From Annona cherimola (taxonomy: Eukaryota > Streptophyta > Magnoliopsida > Magnoliales > Annonaceae), in the NCBI GenBank assembly GCA_030490835.1, contig CM059975.1, positions 12,839,579 through 12,903,578 of the forward strand: 64,000 nt of DNA, read 5' to 3'. Shown here one piece after another: positions 1-12,136 of this stretch (its first letter is position 1; every line of letters starts with the position of its first letter). A program made the translations under genes and the position numbers. The notes beneath the pieces were generated by a model. The model worked only from the letters and a program-made list of their open reading frames with translations, ran no database searches and was not told where the DNA came from.

Positions 1-162
1 AGCAACAAAAGTAATTAATAAACCTTAAGATTTTCTGAGAAAAATATTTTTGAAAAGAAGTATCGACCTTGGGCTAGATGACCCAAAGCCGCATTGCAAA
101 AATTACTCATATATGATTTGAAAGAGACAAGACTGTTAAACATAAATACGAAGTCTTCGAGA

Positions 163-1300
163 TTGCATATGAACGTCTTTTATACCTTCTTCGATATAAA
201 TGAAGTATGTACAGATAATTCATTCCATTCCACGTACAATTTAAAGCAAACATTTGGGAGAAGTGTCAAGGTCCGCGCGTTAATTGAGCTCATGTTTGGG
301 CTTGAATTCAAAAGATAAAAAGCCCAAAACAAACAATGCGTAGTAGTCAAGATTCGCCCAACCGGGCCGAGCGCTTCCACCAGCGATTCTTCTCCCACGT
401 TGAATTGGAGTGACACCCCGACCGTGTCTCTTCCCATTTGTCAAGGTGGTAAATTCTTCTGTGAAGTTATCGTTAAGTAAATATTTCACTTAGTTTATCT
501 TAAAAAATTTATTTACAATAATTTTTATTTTTTCTCTATACACTTATTTGCTTAAGTATGTTTAACATATACACCAAGTTGTATTATTTCTTAATATATA
601 TTTTTTTTGAACTTTTTAAGGACAGAAGTATTTTCAATATGTATATACATATAGATATTTAAAATTTTTTTAAAAAATATATATATCCAAAAATGGTAAA
701 ACTCGATTTTATATATTAAATGTACTTTGATAAACGAGACATTCCTTTTTGCATATGAACGTCTTTCATCCCTTCTTTGATAAAAATGAAGTATGTACAG
801 ATGATTCATTCCGCATACCATTAAAAGCAAACGTTCCTTTTTGCAATCCCACATCAGAAGTATCAAAGGCCGCGCAGTAATTGAGCTGATGTTTGCGTTT
901 GGATAAGCCGAACACAAACAATACGTTGTATTCAAGATTCACCCAACCTGGCCAACACCTTCCATCGTCGATTCTACTCCTACATTGACTTGAAGTGACA
1001 CAAGTCCTCCACCGTGCCTCTTCCCGTTTCTTCGTTGGTAATGCCTTGCTTAGTCTATCTTAAACAATTTATTTACAATATTTTTTTTACTCTTATTTAT
1101 TTAAATATATTTAATATATAAACCAAATTTTACTATTTTTAAATATGTATATATTTTTTTAAGATTTTCAAAGATAAAAATATTTTCAATATATATATAC
1201 ACAATTACACATAGATATTTTAAAATTTTTAAAAAATATAAACACATACCCAAAAAGGTAACACCTAATTTTGGATGTTAAGTACACTTAGATAAATAAG
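163..1300. repeat. Tandem duplication, unit about 586 bp
   Basis: Two head-to-tail copies, about 163-748 and 749-1300, both begin at TTGCATATGAACGTCTTT and run in parallel to the end. Each copy carries a GC-richer first half of unknown origin and a second half made of a decayed fold-back core (motifs like CCAAAAATGGTAAAAC and TTAAATGTACTTTGAT). The short open frames in either copy differ from each other and match no family I recognise, so I see no gene here. Confidence 0.8.
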
Positions 1301-1871
1301 TATATAAAGAAAAAAGTAAAAAAGAAAAAATTTGTAAATAGCTTTTTGGGACGGGCAGTAAAAAAAAAAGTATTATAAATAGTTTTTTTTTATAGCGGGC
1401 TAAACAATGTATTAGTTGAGCTACCAGGATCATTCCTTAGTTTTTTCCTCTTATTTTATATTAAGGTGAAATTTCATTCCTCATTATTACTGGATAGAAA
1501 TTAATAACGGAAAAATCTTTTTTCCTTGGGATTTATATTAAGAGCGAAATTTAATTCTACATTGTTACTAAATAAAAATTAATCATGAAATTACAAATTA
1601 ATTAACCAAGTTATCCTCTAACATAGTAGCAATACAAATAATTGATGGATCTTAAAATACACTTTCAAAAATAAAGAGTATAAAAGCATATTTCTATCTA
1701 ATAATATTGATAACGATTCTGTCAAAAAAAATCAAATGCGATTCTCCACTAGCGCAAGCCCATAAACAAAACGAACACCAAAACTCAGAAGAAGTAAGAA
1801 CAAATCAAATACATGGGTCGCAACATGTATAACCCCACCTTCAACAAAGCAAAATATATGTACCTAGCTAG
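1301..1871. other. 3' flank of DUF247 gene 1, no gene seen
   Basis: AT-rich sequence with A-runs. Nothing coding or structured could be supported. It presumably includes the 3' UTR of the minus-strand DUF247 gene whose stop codon is at 1872. Confidence 0.5.
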
Positions 1872-3530
1872 CTAGGATGGTGGCAGAAAATATGAAAACA
1901 TAGCGAAGAAGGTTTGTATCACTGTGAGGATTAGCAGAATAATCGCAGCTGTGAGGGAAACGATGCCCCACGGTGGCCGGACGTAGTCGTGGATGAAGGT
2001 CGCCCGCCAAGCATGGCGTCGCTTGCTGCAGTATTTATTTATTTCCCCAATCACGTCCACCATATAAACTTCGTTGGGGTAGATGGTGATGTCTCGGCCG
2101 AGCTGGCCGAAGAGATCGGCCACCTCCTGATCGCTGCCCAACCAGTTCTCGATCACACCCTTCCTGCACAGGATTGAAACGTCTTCCGCGGTGTTGATGA
2201 GACAATGCATAAAGAAGGTGTAAGCCGTGACATGGGAACGACTGCGAGGATGGAGCTGCTCGAAGGCCGTGAGATTCAAGAAGAGGGGTTTAGTGTCGTC
2301 CTGAACGGAGAAATATGGGATTTTGACGACTCCGCGTTCGAACGTGATGTCCAACCGGTCTGTCCTGCTGCTCTCGAGCTCCACCCCTGCCTCTAGGAGA
2401 TGCGTCGCTCCAGGGAATGGTTTCAGATTGGTGAAGGAAGGCGTGCCCTTGCGCCCATCCATGTCGGGGAAGAGATTCGAATGCAGGATGTGCAGCAGAT
2501 GCCTGGGATTGTTGACGACGCGGGAAGTGCCTTTGATTTTGTCCTTGAAGAAGTCATGTACGATTGCGAGGAGCGAGACGGTGATCCCCATGGAGGGTGC
2601 CAGCAAGGCGAAGAGGCGCTCGAGGACAAAGAAGGGGATTTGATTGGGCAGCAGCATCAGGTCACGCTTGACCTTGTGGAAGAGCCATCTTTGGTGGAAG
2701 ATGGGGTCGTCGGAGCTGATAGTCCGACGCTTCGTCTCCTTAAGAAGGATTTGGAGGACGAAGCAGCCGTCGAGCACCATCATTCTAACAAACGCATTGC
2801 TGTCGAGGTCCTCAAAGCTTTTAGAATACTGCTTGCGCGCCTGTTGCTCCGAATTTCTGATTTCCTGAAGAAGATTCTCCAATCCATCATTGGCATCGCC
2901 GGCGGCGGAGAGCACCTCCTGCAGGTAATTCCATTTCTGCACTTGGATGATCTGGATGGTGACGTAGGAGGGTTGGAGAAGCGGGCCTAATGCGACGACC
3001 AGAGGGGCGTAGGATTCTTCATCTCCTCGCCGGAGGTTTTGGGGGATTTCGTAGATGCAGCAAGAGCTGCCGCTGCCTGCGGTTCTTTGATTGCTCCGGA
3101 GCTGTCGTCTCATAGAAGCCACAAATGCAGGGTCTGGTGGCGGAACATCAGGATTATCTGAATCGCTGGATTCGGTAGTCTGTGGAGATTCTCTAGCTAC
3201 ATCACGCTTTTGCATACGATTTTCTGGCTTATGCTTTTGTTTGCGTTCATCCACCCATCTTGGCTTTGGAACGTCCGTCACGTCTTGGGCAGAGGAGGAG
3301 GAGGCTCCTGGATTACCAGTAGCTGCGGAAGCATCGTCTATCTGAGGACGATTGCCACCAACGGAATTACCTGAAGCAGCAGGAACAAGAATATTAGGAG
3401 CGCCCACCTCTATGGCGACTGCCCGTGCAGGTGCAGCACCATCCATATCCCTCGATAATGTTTCTCTCGGCTTTGGCTGCGGGCAGCTGCCCATCTCCAC
3501 GTCGCCTCGTGCAGTATCATGATCATCCAT
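1872..3530 (-). CDS. DUF247 (UPF0481) protein, array gene 1
   Basis: A single exon encodes 552 aa. The first ATG of the frame is at 3530 (MDDHDTARGD); the open frame runs four codons further, but only to a GTG. Residues 1 to about 150 are a low-complexity, Pro/Ser/Asp-rich tail. The DUF247 domain follows: CCIYEIP near 157, VVALGP near 180, LDGCF at 253-256, RDLMLLPNQIPFF near 288-300, HLLHILHSNLFPDM, PGATHLLEAGVE, and VTAYTFFMHCLIN. A hydrophobic segment (about 522-545) ends the protein, which suggests a C-terminal membrane anchor. The usual ENQ of the family reads PNQ here. The tail contains PRWVDERKQK, which resembles the WVDSLR motif of the paralogues, but about 45 extra residues separate it from the domain. 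DUF247 proteins have no known biochemistry; some grass members act in pollen self-incompatibility. The family call is firm and the role is unknown. Confidence 0.93.
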   Translation of the reverse strand: MDDHDTARGDVEMGSCPQPKPRETLSRDMDGAAPARAVAIEVGAPNILVPAASGNSVGGNRPQIDDASAATGNPGASSSSAQDVTDVPKPRWVDERKQKHKPENRMQKRDVARESPQTTESSDSDNPDVPPPDPAFVASMRRQLRSNQRTAGSGSSCCIYEIPQNLRRGDEESYAPLVVALGPLLQPSYVTIQIIQVQKWNYLQEVLSAAGDANDGLENLLQEIRNSEQQARKQYSKSFEDLDSNAFVRMMVLDGCFVLQILLKETKRRTISSDDPIFHQRWLFHKVKRDLMLLPNQIPFFVLERLFALLAPSMGITVSLLAIVHDFFKDKIKGTSRVVNNPRHLLHILHSNLFPDMDGRKGTPSFTNLKPFPGATHLLEAGVELESSRTDRLDITFERGVVKIPYFSVQDDTKPLFLNLTAFEQLHPRSRSHVTAYTFFMHCLINTAEDVSILCRKGVIENWLGSDQEVADLFGQLGRDITIYPNEVYMVDVIGEINKYCSKRRHAWRATFIHDYVRPPWGIVSLTAAIILLILTVIQTFFAMFSYFLPPS

Positions 3531-5563
3531 TGCGAACCCCACTTCCGCCGGCTAACTGGAAAAACTACAGCAATCCCAAATCCTAAGATTACTCCACATA
3601 CGGGATCGCTTCCGGCGCTTTATTAAAGCATATCCAGAAGGCCCAGAACAGCTACATAGTGCCGTGCTGACGGCGAAAGTCGGATGCGTCTGGCTGGCGA
3701 ATGGCTACAAACGAGAAGTGTATAAAATAAATAAATAATATTCTCATTTCGTATAATTTTTTTCATGCGATGTAATAATTTAATTATTTAGTATTTATTA
3801 TTATCTATACGTTTTGATATTTTTAATATCTATTTGCACAATTATTTGATCTATTTTTATAGTAGAATGGATGTTCCTAATCAGCCACTCCAAACCCAAA
3901 ATTCCGATTATGTCTCTGCTTCTAACCATGGTTCTCGTTATATCCCATTATTTTCTTAAATTCTTGAAAATAATTTTATAACTTTTTCTTCCTTTTTTCT
4001 CAAAAACAAACAGACCCAAGAAGGGAAATGATTCACTATTGTCAGCTGCATGGAGATTTACTTGAAGCCAAGCCCCATCCTATTTATTTCTTTTTTAAAA
4101 TCCAAACTATTTTTTTTTAATAACATTTGTTTTATGATGTTACCAAAATTATTTTCATTCAAAACTTACATATTTTAAAAACTTAATATCTTTTTGGAAC
4201 GAATAGATGACAACCTAGATATGTTTAGTATGAGGTAAAAAATGAGGAGAAAATTTGTAAAAAAAATTTAATTAATGTCAATGATGCAATATGATAAGGA
4301 TAATATAATAATTAAGAGTAAAGAGAAAAAAAATAAAATAGATAGCATTATATGGATAAATATGAAAAAATAATTACAATGTAAAGGCCAATAAAAATAT
4401 AAAACATGTAATTTAGATGTTAAATTACATTAATGGATATTTATGAAGAAGAAAGATTTTTTTAAAAATTTCATATTCAAGCAAAATGTTTGTTTATTCA
4501 AAATTTCTACAATACTGTATGAAGGGGTGTATATGGGGGTTAGAGTCAGCCCATGACTTGGCCAACCAACACAGTTGTTGATGAATTAGGATTAGACCTT
4601 GTAATGCATGGGCTCAGAAAAACAAATTTTGGTCTGTGGGCTTTGGGTATCATCAGTGATATTGTCTACTCTTGCTTGGTAGCTGAGCTACATGGTTTTA
4701 AAATATATTATATCATATTTACCCTAAGACCCACCTGTAAACTCTTAAAAACTCTTTCCTTTTTTCGATGTAAGATTCGGTCTCAAGCCATTATAATCTC
4801 ACTAACTTCGACAAAGTTCGACCTTAAACTACGATTTAACTCTGGACTTTTACTTGCAATCCTGGCTTTCACTGAATCAACTTTCCAACTCTTCAAACCA
4901 TATCTACCTGAAGAGACCTACTCTGATACCACTTGCAATGTACAAACCTAAAAAAATAATCATTGGCCTATAGCTTATGAGTCTCACTATATGATATTAT
5001 TCACTTTAGCCTAGCAAGTCAACCACATAATTTAAAAATATATTATATCATATTTAACTTGGAATCAACTATTAAACTCCTACAAACTCTCTTCTCTTTT
5101 TGATGTCAAATTTAGTTATGGGCCAGTACAAAATCTTTCATGTTGCTAACCCATTTATATTACATATAGCATATTTGAATAAATGAGTTGATCATGATCA
5201 AGCTTTTGCAATTGTCTCAACCAATAATCCAATTTATGCAATCCATCAACTTGCATAATTCATTTATAACTTAAAAATAGGAGTTTTATTTTTAAAAAAA
5301 AGCAGTTTTAGATTTTTCTTATACTTACTTTGTAATTATATAATTATTAACAACAGAATCCACATTACGACTAAAAATAATGTAAAAAATGATATTTTAA
5401 ATTCAAGTAAATCATTATGAAGCCTTTCTTAATTATTTTTAATTATATGTTAAATAGTTTATCATTTTTATTTATTATTATTGGACCTATTAGGTAGTTG
5501 GATCATGTTAAATGGATTAGAGTTATTGTTAAGATTTTTGCATATTGACGACTTGGATGGGGA
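3531..5563. other. Gene-free repeat-rich interval
   Basis: This is AT-rich spacer upstream of DUF247 gene 1. A diverged repeat pair built on AAAATATATTATATCATATTTA lies near 4700 and 5030, about 330 bp apart. A decayed MITE-like stretch resembling the one at 31033-31323 lies at about 4210-4400. The longest open frame (4553-4951) matches no family I know and overlaps the repeat pair, so I do not call it. Confidence 0.5.
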
Positions 5564-5571
5564 TGATAATG

Positions 5572-6288
5572 TGGGTGGGAATTAGGGTGGGTCAATTCAT
5601 AATCCGGCCTTGACTCGACCTGCTTTTTGAGAGGTGAAATCAATATTTTTGACCCAGTACAGAGATAAGTCAGAAATTTTGACCTGAATTCAAAAATAAG
5701 GTCGGGGTGAATCAATCATATCTCGACCCGCCCCACATATATTAATTTATTAAAAATTATAAGTCTATGTTTAAATCTTATTATTATTTCTTTCACAATT
5801 TTCACTTTTTTTTGTAATTAACTATATCAACAATAGAAGAATTAATTTATCCAGAAACCAATATCAGAATCAAGAGGAATTTGCACACACACACACATAT
5901 AATTCTTATGTATAATTATATTAACATATTTTAAGACACTTATACTATATTTTCTCATATTTTATTTTAGCAATGATATGTTTTTTAATAATTAGTAAAA
6001 TATTGAAGCGCATAACATATAATTTAGTTAGATGCATCTTTATGTTTGATAGGTATATAAATTTTTAAAATTATCCTATTTGACCCGCATCTTTTACCCG
6101 ATGCGCTATCCCAAAATTAGTCTGGTACTAATCAAAAGTTTGTCTTTGGACTTATTAAAAAAATTTAAGGGTCAAACCAATCTTGTCCCAATCCAATATA
6201 AAAATATGTTTAAACTAAATTTTTTAAATATATAATCAGGGTTGGATAGACCCTGACCTGGTACGACTTATACCGATTCTCACCTCTA
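5572..6288. mobile_element. hAT-like non-autonomous element, 717 bp (copy 1)
   Basis: The left end is TGGGTGGGAATTAGGGTGGG. The right end, reverse-complemented, reads TAGAGGTGAGAATCGG. It is flanked by GATGATAATG (5562-5571) and GATGACAATG (6289-6298), a target duplication of 8-10 bp with one mismatch, as expected for hAT transposons. The interior is AT-rich and non-coding. A related element of almost equal length lies at 58161-58874; both share a run containing TTAATTTATTAAAAATTATAAG. Confidence 0.75.
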
Positions 6289-6652
6289 GATGACAATGAG
6301 ATGTCAAATGTGATGAAAATGCTAGTTTCATATGAAAATTATGCTGAAAATAGAAAAAAATATATTATTATTTTTAAGAATGAGAAAAGTTGTGAGTAGA
6401 TACTAAATGAGTTAAGAGTTAATTAGCTTGAAACCAATATAGCCTGATCGAGTTACGCCCTTACTTATATGGAGAACGATTCTCTATCAATGTTTGTTAA
6501 TTTTTCCTTTATCATATTATTTTTAATATATAAAATTATTATACTATCTATACAAATATATTTAGTTTTAATGCCAAAAATCAAATATTTTGAAAACTTT
6601 TATAGATATAAAAACCTCTAGAAAGATTAAAAATGTAATCCTTTATGCTGAC

Positions 6653-7269
6653 TAGGGGTGCTAATGGTCATGGTCAAACCGTCAATACGCTCGTCCAACC
6701 CGTTTATAAATAGTTTTGGGTTGAGATTTTTGAATAAATGAGTTTTGATCTACCAACCCGTTTAACCATTTAATTAAATAAATGGATTAGAGTTGAGATT
6801 TTATAACTCGTCAACCCATTTAGTAATCCATTTAACCCATAGTACCTGTTCAACCCGTTTAATTCGTTCGACCCATTTAACTCGTTTAACTCATTAAAGT
6901 TATATATATACATGTAAACCCCTTGGTTATTTTTTCTCCTTAAGTCTTCCTCAAATCACCTAATTTTTATTTTTCCACTGCTGCCCTAATTCTATTTTTT
7001 CGTTACTCCTCTATTTTCATTTCCCTTACGCCAAAAACACCCTCTTGTCTCTCCTTACAAAATCATTATCTATTAGAGTTTAGGCTTTCATTTTGTTTAT
7101 TATACAAACTGTTAACAACCCACCAACTCATTTATTAAATGAGTTGCAAATGGGTTAAGGTTGAGGTTTTTTTAATGGGTTAATAAACGGATTAGAGTTG
7201 AGATATTTTAAATGAGTTAAAATTAGGATTAGACTCCAACCCGTTCAACCCGATTCGTTAAAACCCCTA
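6653..7269. mobile_element. hAT-like non-autonomous element, 617 bp
   Basis: The termini are TAGGGGTGCTAATGG and, on the other strand, TAGGGGTTTTAACGAATCGG. The flanks are ATGCTGAC (6645-6652) and ATGCAGAC (7270-7277), an 8-bp duplication with one mismatch. The interior carries many AACCCGTTTAA-type motifs in both orientations and no coding sequence. A decayed relative of its right half lies at about 32500-32700. Confidence 0.8.
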
Positions 7270-7277
7270 ATGCAGAC

Positions 7278-8656
7278 TATTGTTTGCAAACATTTATAGA
7301 GAATAATCCCACATGAGTCTATTTAGAATTAAGCGTCCAAAAATGCAATTCGAATCAGTCATGTGAATGGGAAAGAATTGTTTTGTACTGAAAAAACCCA
7401 TTTTTTGTAGAACTTTTCAATAGCAGAGGTGATAGGATAAAAGCGTTCATTCCATCCGGCTAAAGTAAAGCAAGCGGTGCCTAAGCAGTTGCATATCTTG
7501 AAATTGATGCTAACCAGTTACCTTACCATTGGCTAGCAGCCACATTCAACGCAGCATCCTAACACGCCTCATTTGATACTGCAGCCCTACAATTGCACTA
7601 TTCCGTGCGGTCATTATTAATGCATACAACTGTTGAGCGCAAAGTGTGAACTTGCAGTCAGAAATCATGGAATTTTTGCACCAGTAAAACTTCCGTAGAG
7701 TTATATATTTTTTTGGTGTGTGGGGGAAGTGATAAAAGTTTCAGAAAAAAAATTTTAGTATAAGGTTTTTGAATTGAAAAAAAATGATATGATAGAGATA
7801 ATTCTATAATGATAAATAATAAAGAGAATAAAATTAAAATGGATAAATTAGTTATATGAATAGTTGTATAGAAATAATTAAAAAAATAAAAAAACTGTAT
7901 AGGAAGATATAATAGAGTAGTTGAGGAAAATAAAAAGTTTTTGTTTAAAAAGTTTTTATGTTAAACAAATATGTCCTTTATTAAAAATGAGCAAAGTAAA
8001 ATCCGAAATACAAAAGTAGATTCAGTGTATATTAATAAATAAAAGATTATACAAGGAATGTAAAAAGCAATACTAGAAATAGGTGAAGTAGTTAATTTAG
8101 CAGCAACTGGGAAAAATGTACTTGAGATGATTAAGTTGTAAGACAAGAGAAGAAAAAAAGAAATAATTCTATCATCATCTCATTCCCATTCCATTAATAT
8201 GATGTTTACGAATATTCCCATAAGATGTGGTAGTTTTTAATATATATTTTTTCCTATCATAAATAAATACTTATGGATAAACATGATAAATGACTTAGAT
8301 TTAAATAAACATATTTTAAAATAAACAGATGTAGATAAGCAAGCTATATGTAAGGTGTTTGTTATTTGATAAAGCTTATAGAAATGATTAAAAAATAAAA
8401 TAATTGTGTGAAGAGTGAAAAACTTTAGCTAACAAGCTTTATAAAACACCAATTATACACTTAATGACCTAAAAATGGACATAGCTAGGAAATCCCAAAA
8501 ATCTTAGCCCGTAATCATTCTATGCCTCTCAAAACTTGTTGATTATCATTGAATAAGCAAATTAATTATGAAATATGATGATGAAAAATATGTAATAAAC
8601 CCATGTGAGATTGTAGCAATGTGAATCACATTGTGCGTATCCCTCCACCAGGTTTT
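7278..8656. other. Gene-free interval with MITE remnants
   Basis: The stretches at about 7730-7970 and 8340-8450 belong to the MITE family whose clearest copy is at 31033-31323 (motifs like ATGATATGATAGAGATAATT and AAAAAGTTTTTAT). Nothing coding is supported. Confidence 0.5.
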
Positions 8657-9205
8657 GGGAACGTGGTCGTATGCTCCCAGGAGCTCTTGGGTGCATACAT
8701 CCATTTTTTTAAATTTTTTTGAAATTTTTTTTACAAAATTGTTAATCTAAGTGTATTTAACATGTGTATCAATTTTTACCATTTTTGGAGTACTTTATAT
8801 ATTTATTTTTTATTTTTGAAAATCAATGACATCTTAGGTAATTTAAATTTACTAAAATGCCACTGATTTTTAAAAATTAAAAATAAATGTTTAAAATACT
8901 CCAAAAATGGTAAAAATTAATACATATATTAAATACACTTAGATTAACAGTTTTAAAAAAAATTTTAAGTATTTATTTTAAGTATTTATTTTGACTTTTT
9001 AAAAATCAGTGGCATTTTAGTAATTTAAAATTACCTAAAATGCCACTGATTTTTGAAAATCCGAAATAAATATCTAAAAATCTCCAAAAATGTTAAAAAT
9101 TTATAAATACGTTAAATACACTTGGGCTAACAATTTCATGAAAACGTTTTGAAAAAAAATAAAAAATATAGGTGTATGCGCCCGAGAGCATGCGATGAAT
9201 GTCCC
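8657..9205. mobile_element. Fold-back element with doubled core (copy F2)
   Basis: The outer arms pair with each other: left GGGAACGTGGTCGTATGCTC, and right, reverse-complemented, GGGACATTCATCGCATGCTC. The interior holds two successive copies of the shared palindromic core, recognisable by GTTAATCTAAGTGTATTTAA, its inverse TTAAATACACTTAGATTAAC, and CCAAAAATGGTAAAAAT. It therefore looks like a dimer or a nested insertion of the family described in the findings. Confidence 0.7.
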
Positions 9206-9471
9206 TTGAAGACATGCTATCACCATATTTTTTGACCCATTTTTCAAATCATCGGAACTCTTGCGGTGGGGTTACGGGAAGAGTGACAATACTACGGCCC
9301 TTCCCCACATGCCTCTGCTTGGCTACTGTCTTTCAAGTTCTAACCAAGAAATCAATCTTCATTCCCATCTATCGAAATGGTGCACTTCTATACCCAAAAA
9401 GTAATTAAAATCACTAGTCATTACTAGCTGTAAAAATATTTATTAACTAAATTTGAAATCATTGCTATTTT

Positions 9472-9511
<40 letters not shown>
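9472..9511. repeat. (AAT)n microsatellite
   Basis: About thirteen uninterrupted AAT/ATA units. Confidence 0.95.
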
Positions 9512-10035
9512 CTTTGCTAGGTTGCCCAACCAAGTTATGCATCCATCTGCATTATTTGTTGCAAAAGTAGCTAAACTGTGTGCTACTTCGTGATGCTGTT
9601 ATGAGGACACGTATAAACGAGATGATTTGCAAATTACTTGCTTGCATCATTTTCTCCTAGATTATAGTATCGCCATTGAGAGGACATTGCACCCTTAGTT
9701 AAGAAATTCAATTAATGCCAATAAATCACTTTCAATGAATGATAGTAGGAAAGGGGGACACTATCTTATATAATTTCCATCTCCAACATAATGTATCTAG
9801 GACTAAGGTGGCGGGCGGCACTACGAAAGCATAGTGAAAAAGTTTTCTACGAATAGGAGAACAAGGATTACAAAGAAGATGACTCGCGATTTAAAATTCA
9901 AAAAATCATGCCTGAATATCCCAGTTGCCAACCATGGCGCCAGATGCTAGAGTATTTATGATGTGTTCGTACAATGGCGTCCACTAAGTAAACTTAGCTG
10001 GGGTAAAGCTCATTGAAGAGATCCACTGTTTCTTT

Positions 10036-10558
10036 AATGCAGACATCATTGCAGAAGACTTTCTAGCGCACGTCGATCGCCATAGGGGGGCCCAAAAGAG
10101 ATAAAAGAGAGAGTAACTTCAAATGATTCAATTATAAAAAAGCATTTTCGAGCCCATCGACATGACGACCAAAGTATTACGTGGTTGAGCACGTTTTCAA
10201 TGTCAAAAGCTACCATTTTGGTATGATTCAGGATCATTTAAGTTTAATGAATTTTATTTACTATTGATAACAAATTGCATGTTTACTATTTTTTAGTAAA
10301 ACATGAAAAGTATGGAAGTTATTGTTTTACCTAAGGACATCCGTATGGACATGCCATTTAGGATTTATTTTGTTTCCTCTACGAACTCATTACGACTCTT
10401 ATTATTTGAGAGAGATCCCGTGAATAATATTCCAAAGAAATTCTCTTTATTTTGTATTGAGTTTCAGTATGAGACATTCTCTTTATTTTGTATTGGAGTT
10501 TCAGCATGAGACTTGTATATCAATCAAGCCTAGTATTTTGCTACCCTTATTTTCACAT
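10036..10558. other. Insertion A within the DUF247 pseudogene
   Basis: This stretch has no counterpart in gene 2. The gene 2-like sequence breaks after CCACTGTTTCTTTA and resumes at about ATTCTTTGCCACTGTCC. It includes a 36-bp tandem duplication (10441-10476 and 10477-10512, TTCTCTTTATTTTGTATTG). Its origin is not recognised and no clean target duplication was seen. Confidence 0.6.
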
Positions 10559-11043
10559 TTTTCTCTTTGCATCATTCTTTGCCACTGTCCAACCAGTTGG
10601 CGATGATACCTTTGCTGCACAGCAACGCATGAAGATGATGTAAGCCATGACATGCGGACGCACATCTTAACGAATTCATTGCTGTCAATGTCGAAAACGG
10701 TTTTGGCATAGCAATCTCGCGCGCTTTGCTGCAAGTGTTTGATCTCCCGTAGTGAAGTGGTACCGGATAATGGGACCCAATGCGACGACTGGATGGGTTG
10801 GAGCCGTCTTCTCTCTTCTCCAGGACGAAGGGGATTGCATAGAGATGCAGTAAGACCAACTAACTTCAGTGTTCTAGTGGAGCTCGTGTTTGAGGGAACC
10901 CCATCCCCCCCACCCCCCCACGTTGGCTTTTGAAGATGAATCATTGGTGCGCTGGGTGCGCTGGGAGAATTATGTTTTGAAACCCGAAATCCATGGCCGC
11001 CTGCGCCGGAAGTGCTACCACATGCGAAATTTTTTGTCAGAAT

Positions 11044-11586
11044 TAGGGAGCGTAAATGAGTACAACCTTAACATACTTTATAAAATTTCAACTTAACTTT
11101 ACTTCTAACTATATTTTGCATATCTTAACTTAATCCTATTTTAACTCTATAAAAATCAATTTGGTTCGAGTTAGAAATCGGGTTAATAAATTTATAATAT
11201 TTAAAAATATTTTACCTAATTAAATATATTTTAAATATGAATTAATATGAAAAATAAAAATTAATCCTTTTTATATGAATAGTTTTATATCTATGACTTA
11301 TAAAATGATATAATTGCTAAATAATCTTATTTCAAAATAATAATGTGTAATTAATTTATATATTATGTGCTAATATAAGAATATTTATTACTAATTTATT
11401 ATATTTACATTACAATATGAAAGTGGGTTGGATCACGTTGAAAATCATCCAACCAAACCAACTCACTTTTGATTTGAATCGGGTTATATAATTTATTTAT
11501 TTTTTCAAAGTGCCTAAACCCATCCTATTATAAATTAATTTGGGTTAATCAGCTTCAGATTGAAATCATTCCTGTTTACACCCGTG
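11044..11586. mobile_element. hAT-like element inside the pseudogene, 543 bp
   Basis: The left end is TAGGGAGCGTAAATGAG and the right end, reverse-complemented, is CACGGGTGTAAACAGG. It is flanked on both sides by a perfect GTCAGAAT (11036-11043 and 11587-11594). The 8-bp duplication and TAGGG-type ends fit the hAT superfamily. The gene 2-like sequence continues across the site after removing one copy of the duplication. Confidence 0.85.
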
Positions 11587-11632
11587 GTCAGAATAAGCAA
11601 CTTCGACTTACGGAGACGACCTATGGATTGCT

Positions 11633-11829
11633 TTTGGACAACAGAAATTTTAGACACTGTACCGACTACGCAATATATTTTAGATATTATGTTGGGTAAT
11701 TTATGCTTTTATGCTGCCGACTTACACGGGATATTTTTCATATTGTCATTTTTCCTTTCTCCCCTTCATCAATTAAAATTCGGTCATTAATCTATATTTT
11801 ATTTTTTTTATCCCATTTAATATCCATCA
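11633..11829. other. Insertion C within the DUF247 pseudogene, about 200 bp
   Basis: ATTGCT occurs at 11627-11632 and again at 11830-11835. Removing what lies between restores the gene 2-like order GGATTGCT then GTCTCCTGGATT-type sequence. A short target duplication is plausible. No terminal repeat was recognised. Confidence 0.55.
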
Positions 11830-12136
11830 ATTGCTGCCTCCTGGATTATCGTTAGGTACTTGACCATCGATCTCGGAATCATCTGAAACATTAATGTCCG
11901 GATTGGATCTCCCGTCTCCACGTCGGGTTCTTTTGAAGCGCCCATCTCCACCAGCGGCGGCTCGAGGTCACTGCCTAATGCCTATCTCCAAGTGGATTGA
12001 CGAAAAAGGGTCATCCATCACCAGGCACCAGCAAATTAAGCAGCCGGCGGACAAGAAATAATGATGATGATGAAGATGATACGATACTCGCCGCAACCTT
12101 CCGAGGCTTTTTAGTTTTACTAAAACTAAAGTGGAA

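Larger units (their letters stand above)
9797..12018 (-). pseudogene. DUF247 pseudogene, gene 2-like, with three insertions
   Basis: Read on the minus strand it aligns to array gene 2 in four blocks. The N-terminal tail lies at about 11830-12018 and starts at an ATG at 12018. The domain start lies at about 10820-11043. The middle and LCSKG region lies at about 10559-10760. The C-terminus lies at about 9797-10035 (AAAGCATAG and CGCGATTTAAAATTCAAA match gene 2's 3' coding end). Three foreign segments split it: 10036-10558, an hAT-like element at 11044-11586, and 11633-11829. Much of the central domain is deleted: SNEFVKM runs directly into the VRMSWLTSSSCV frame, which is gene 2's MAYTFFMRC region read out of frame. 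No functional DUF247 protein can be made from it. Confidence 0.9.

Noticed and set aside
3531..3542. Longer start for DUF247 gene 1
   Set aside because: The extra codons begin at GTG, not ATG. The same holds for gene 3 (TTG at 30828) and gene 5 (TTG at 38602); the first ATG was used in each case.
4553..4951. 132-codon frame
   Set aside because: No recognisable domain, and it overlaps a diverged repeat pair near 4700 and 5030.
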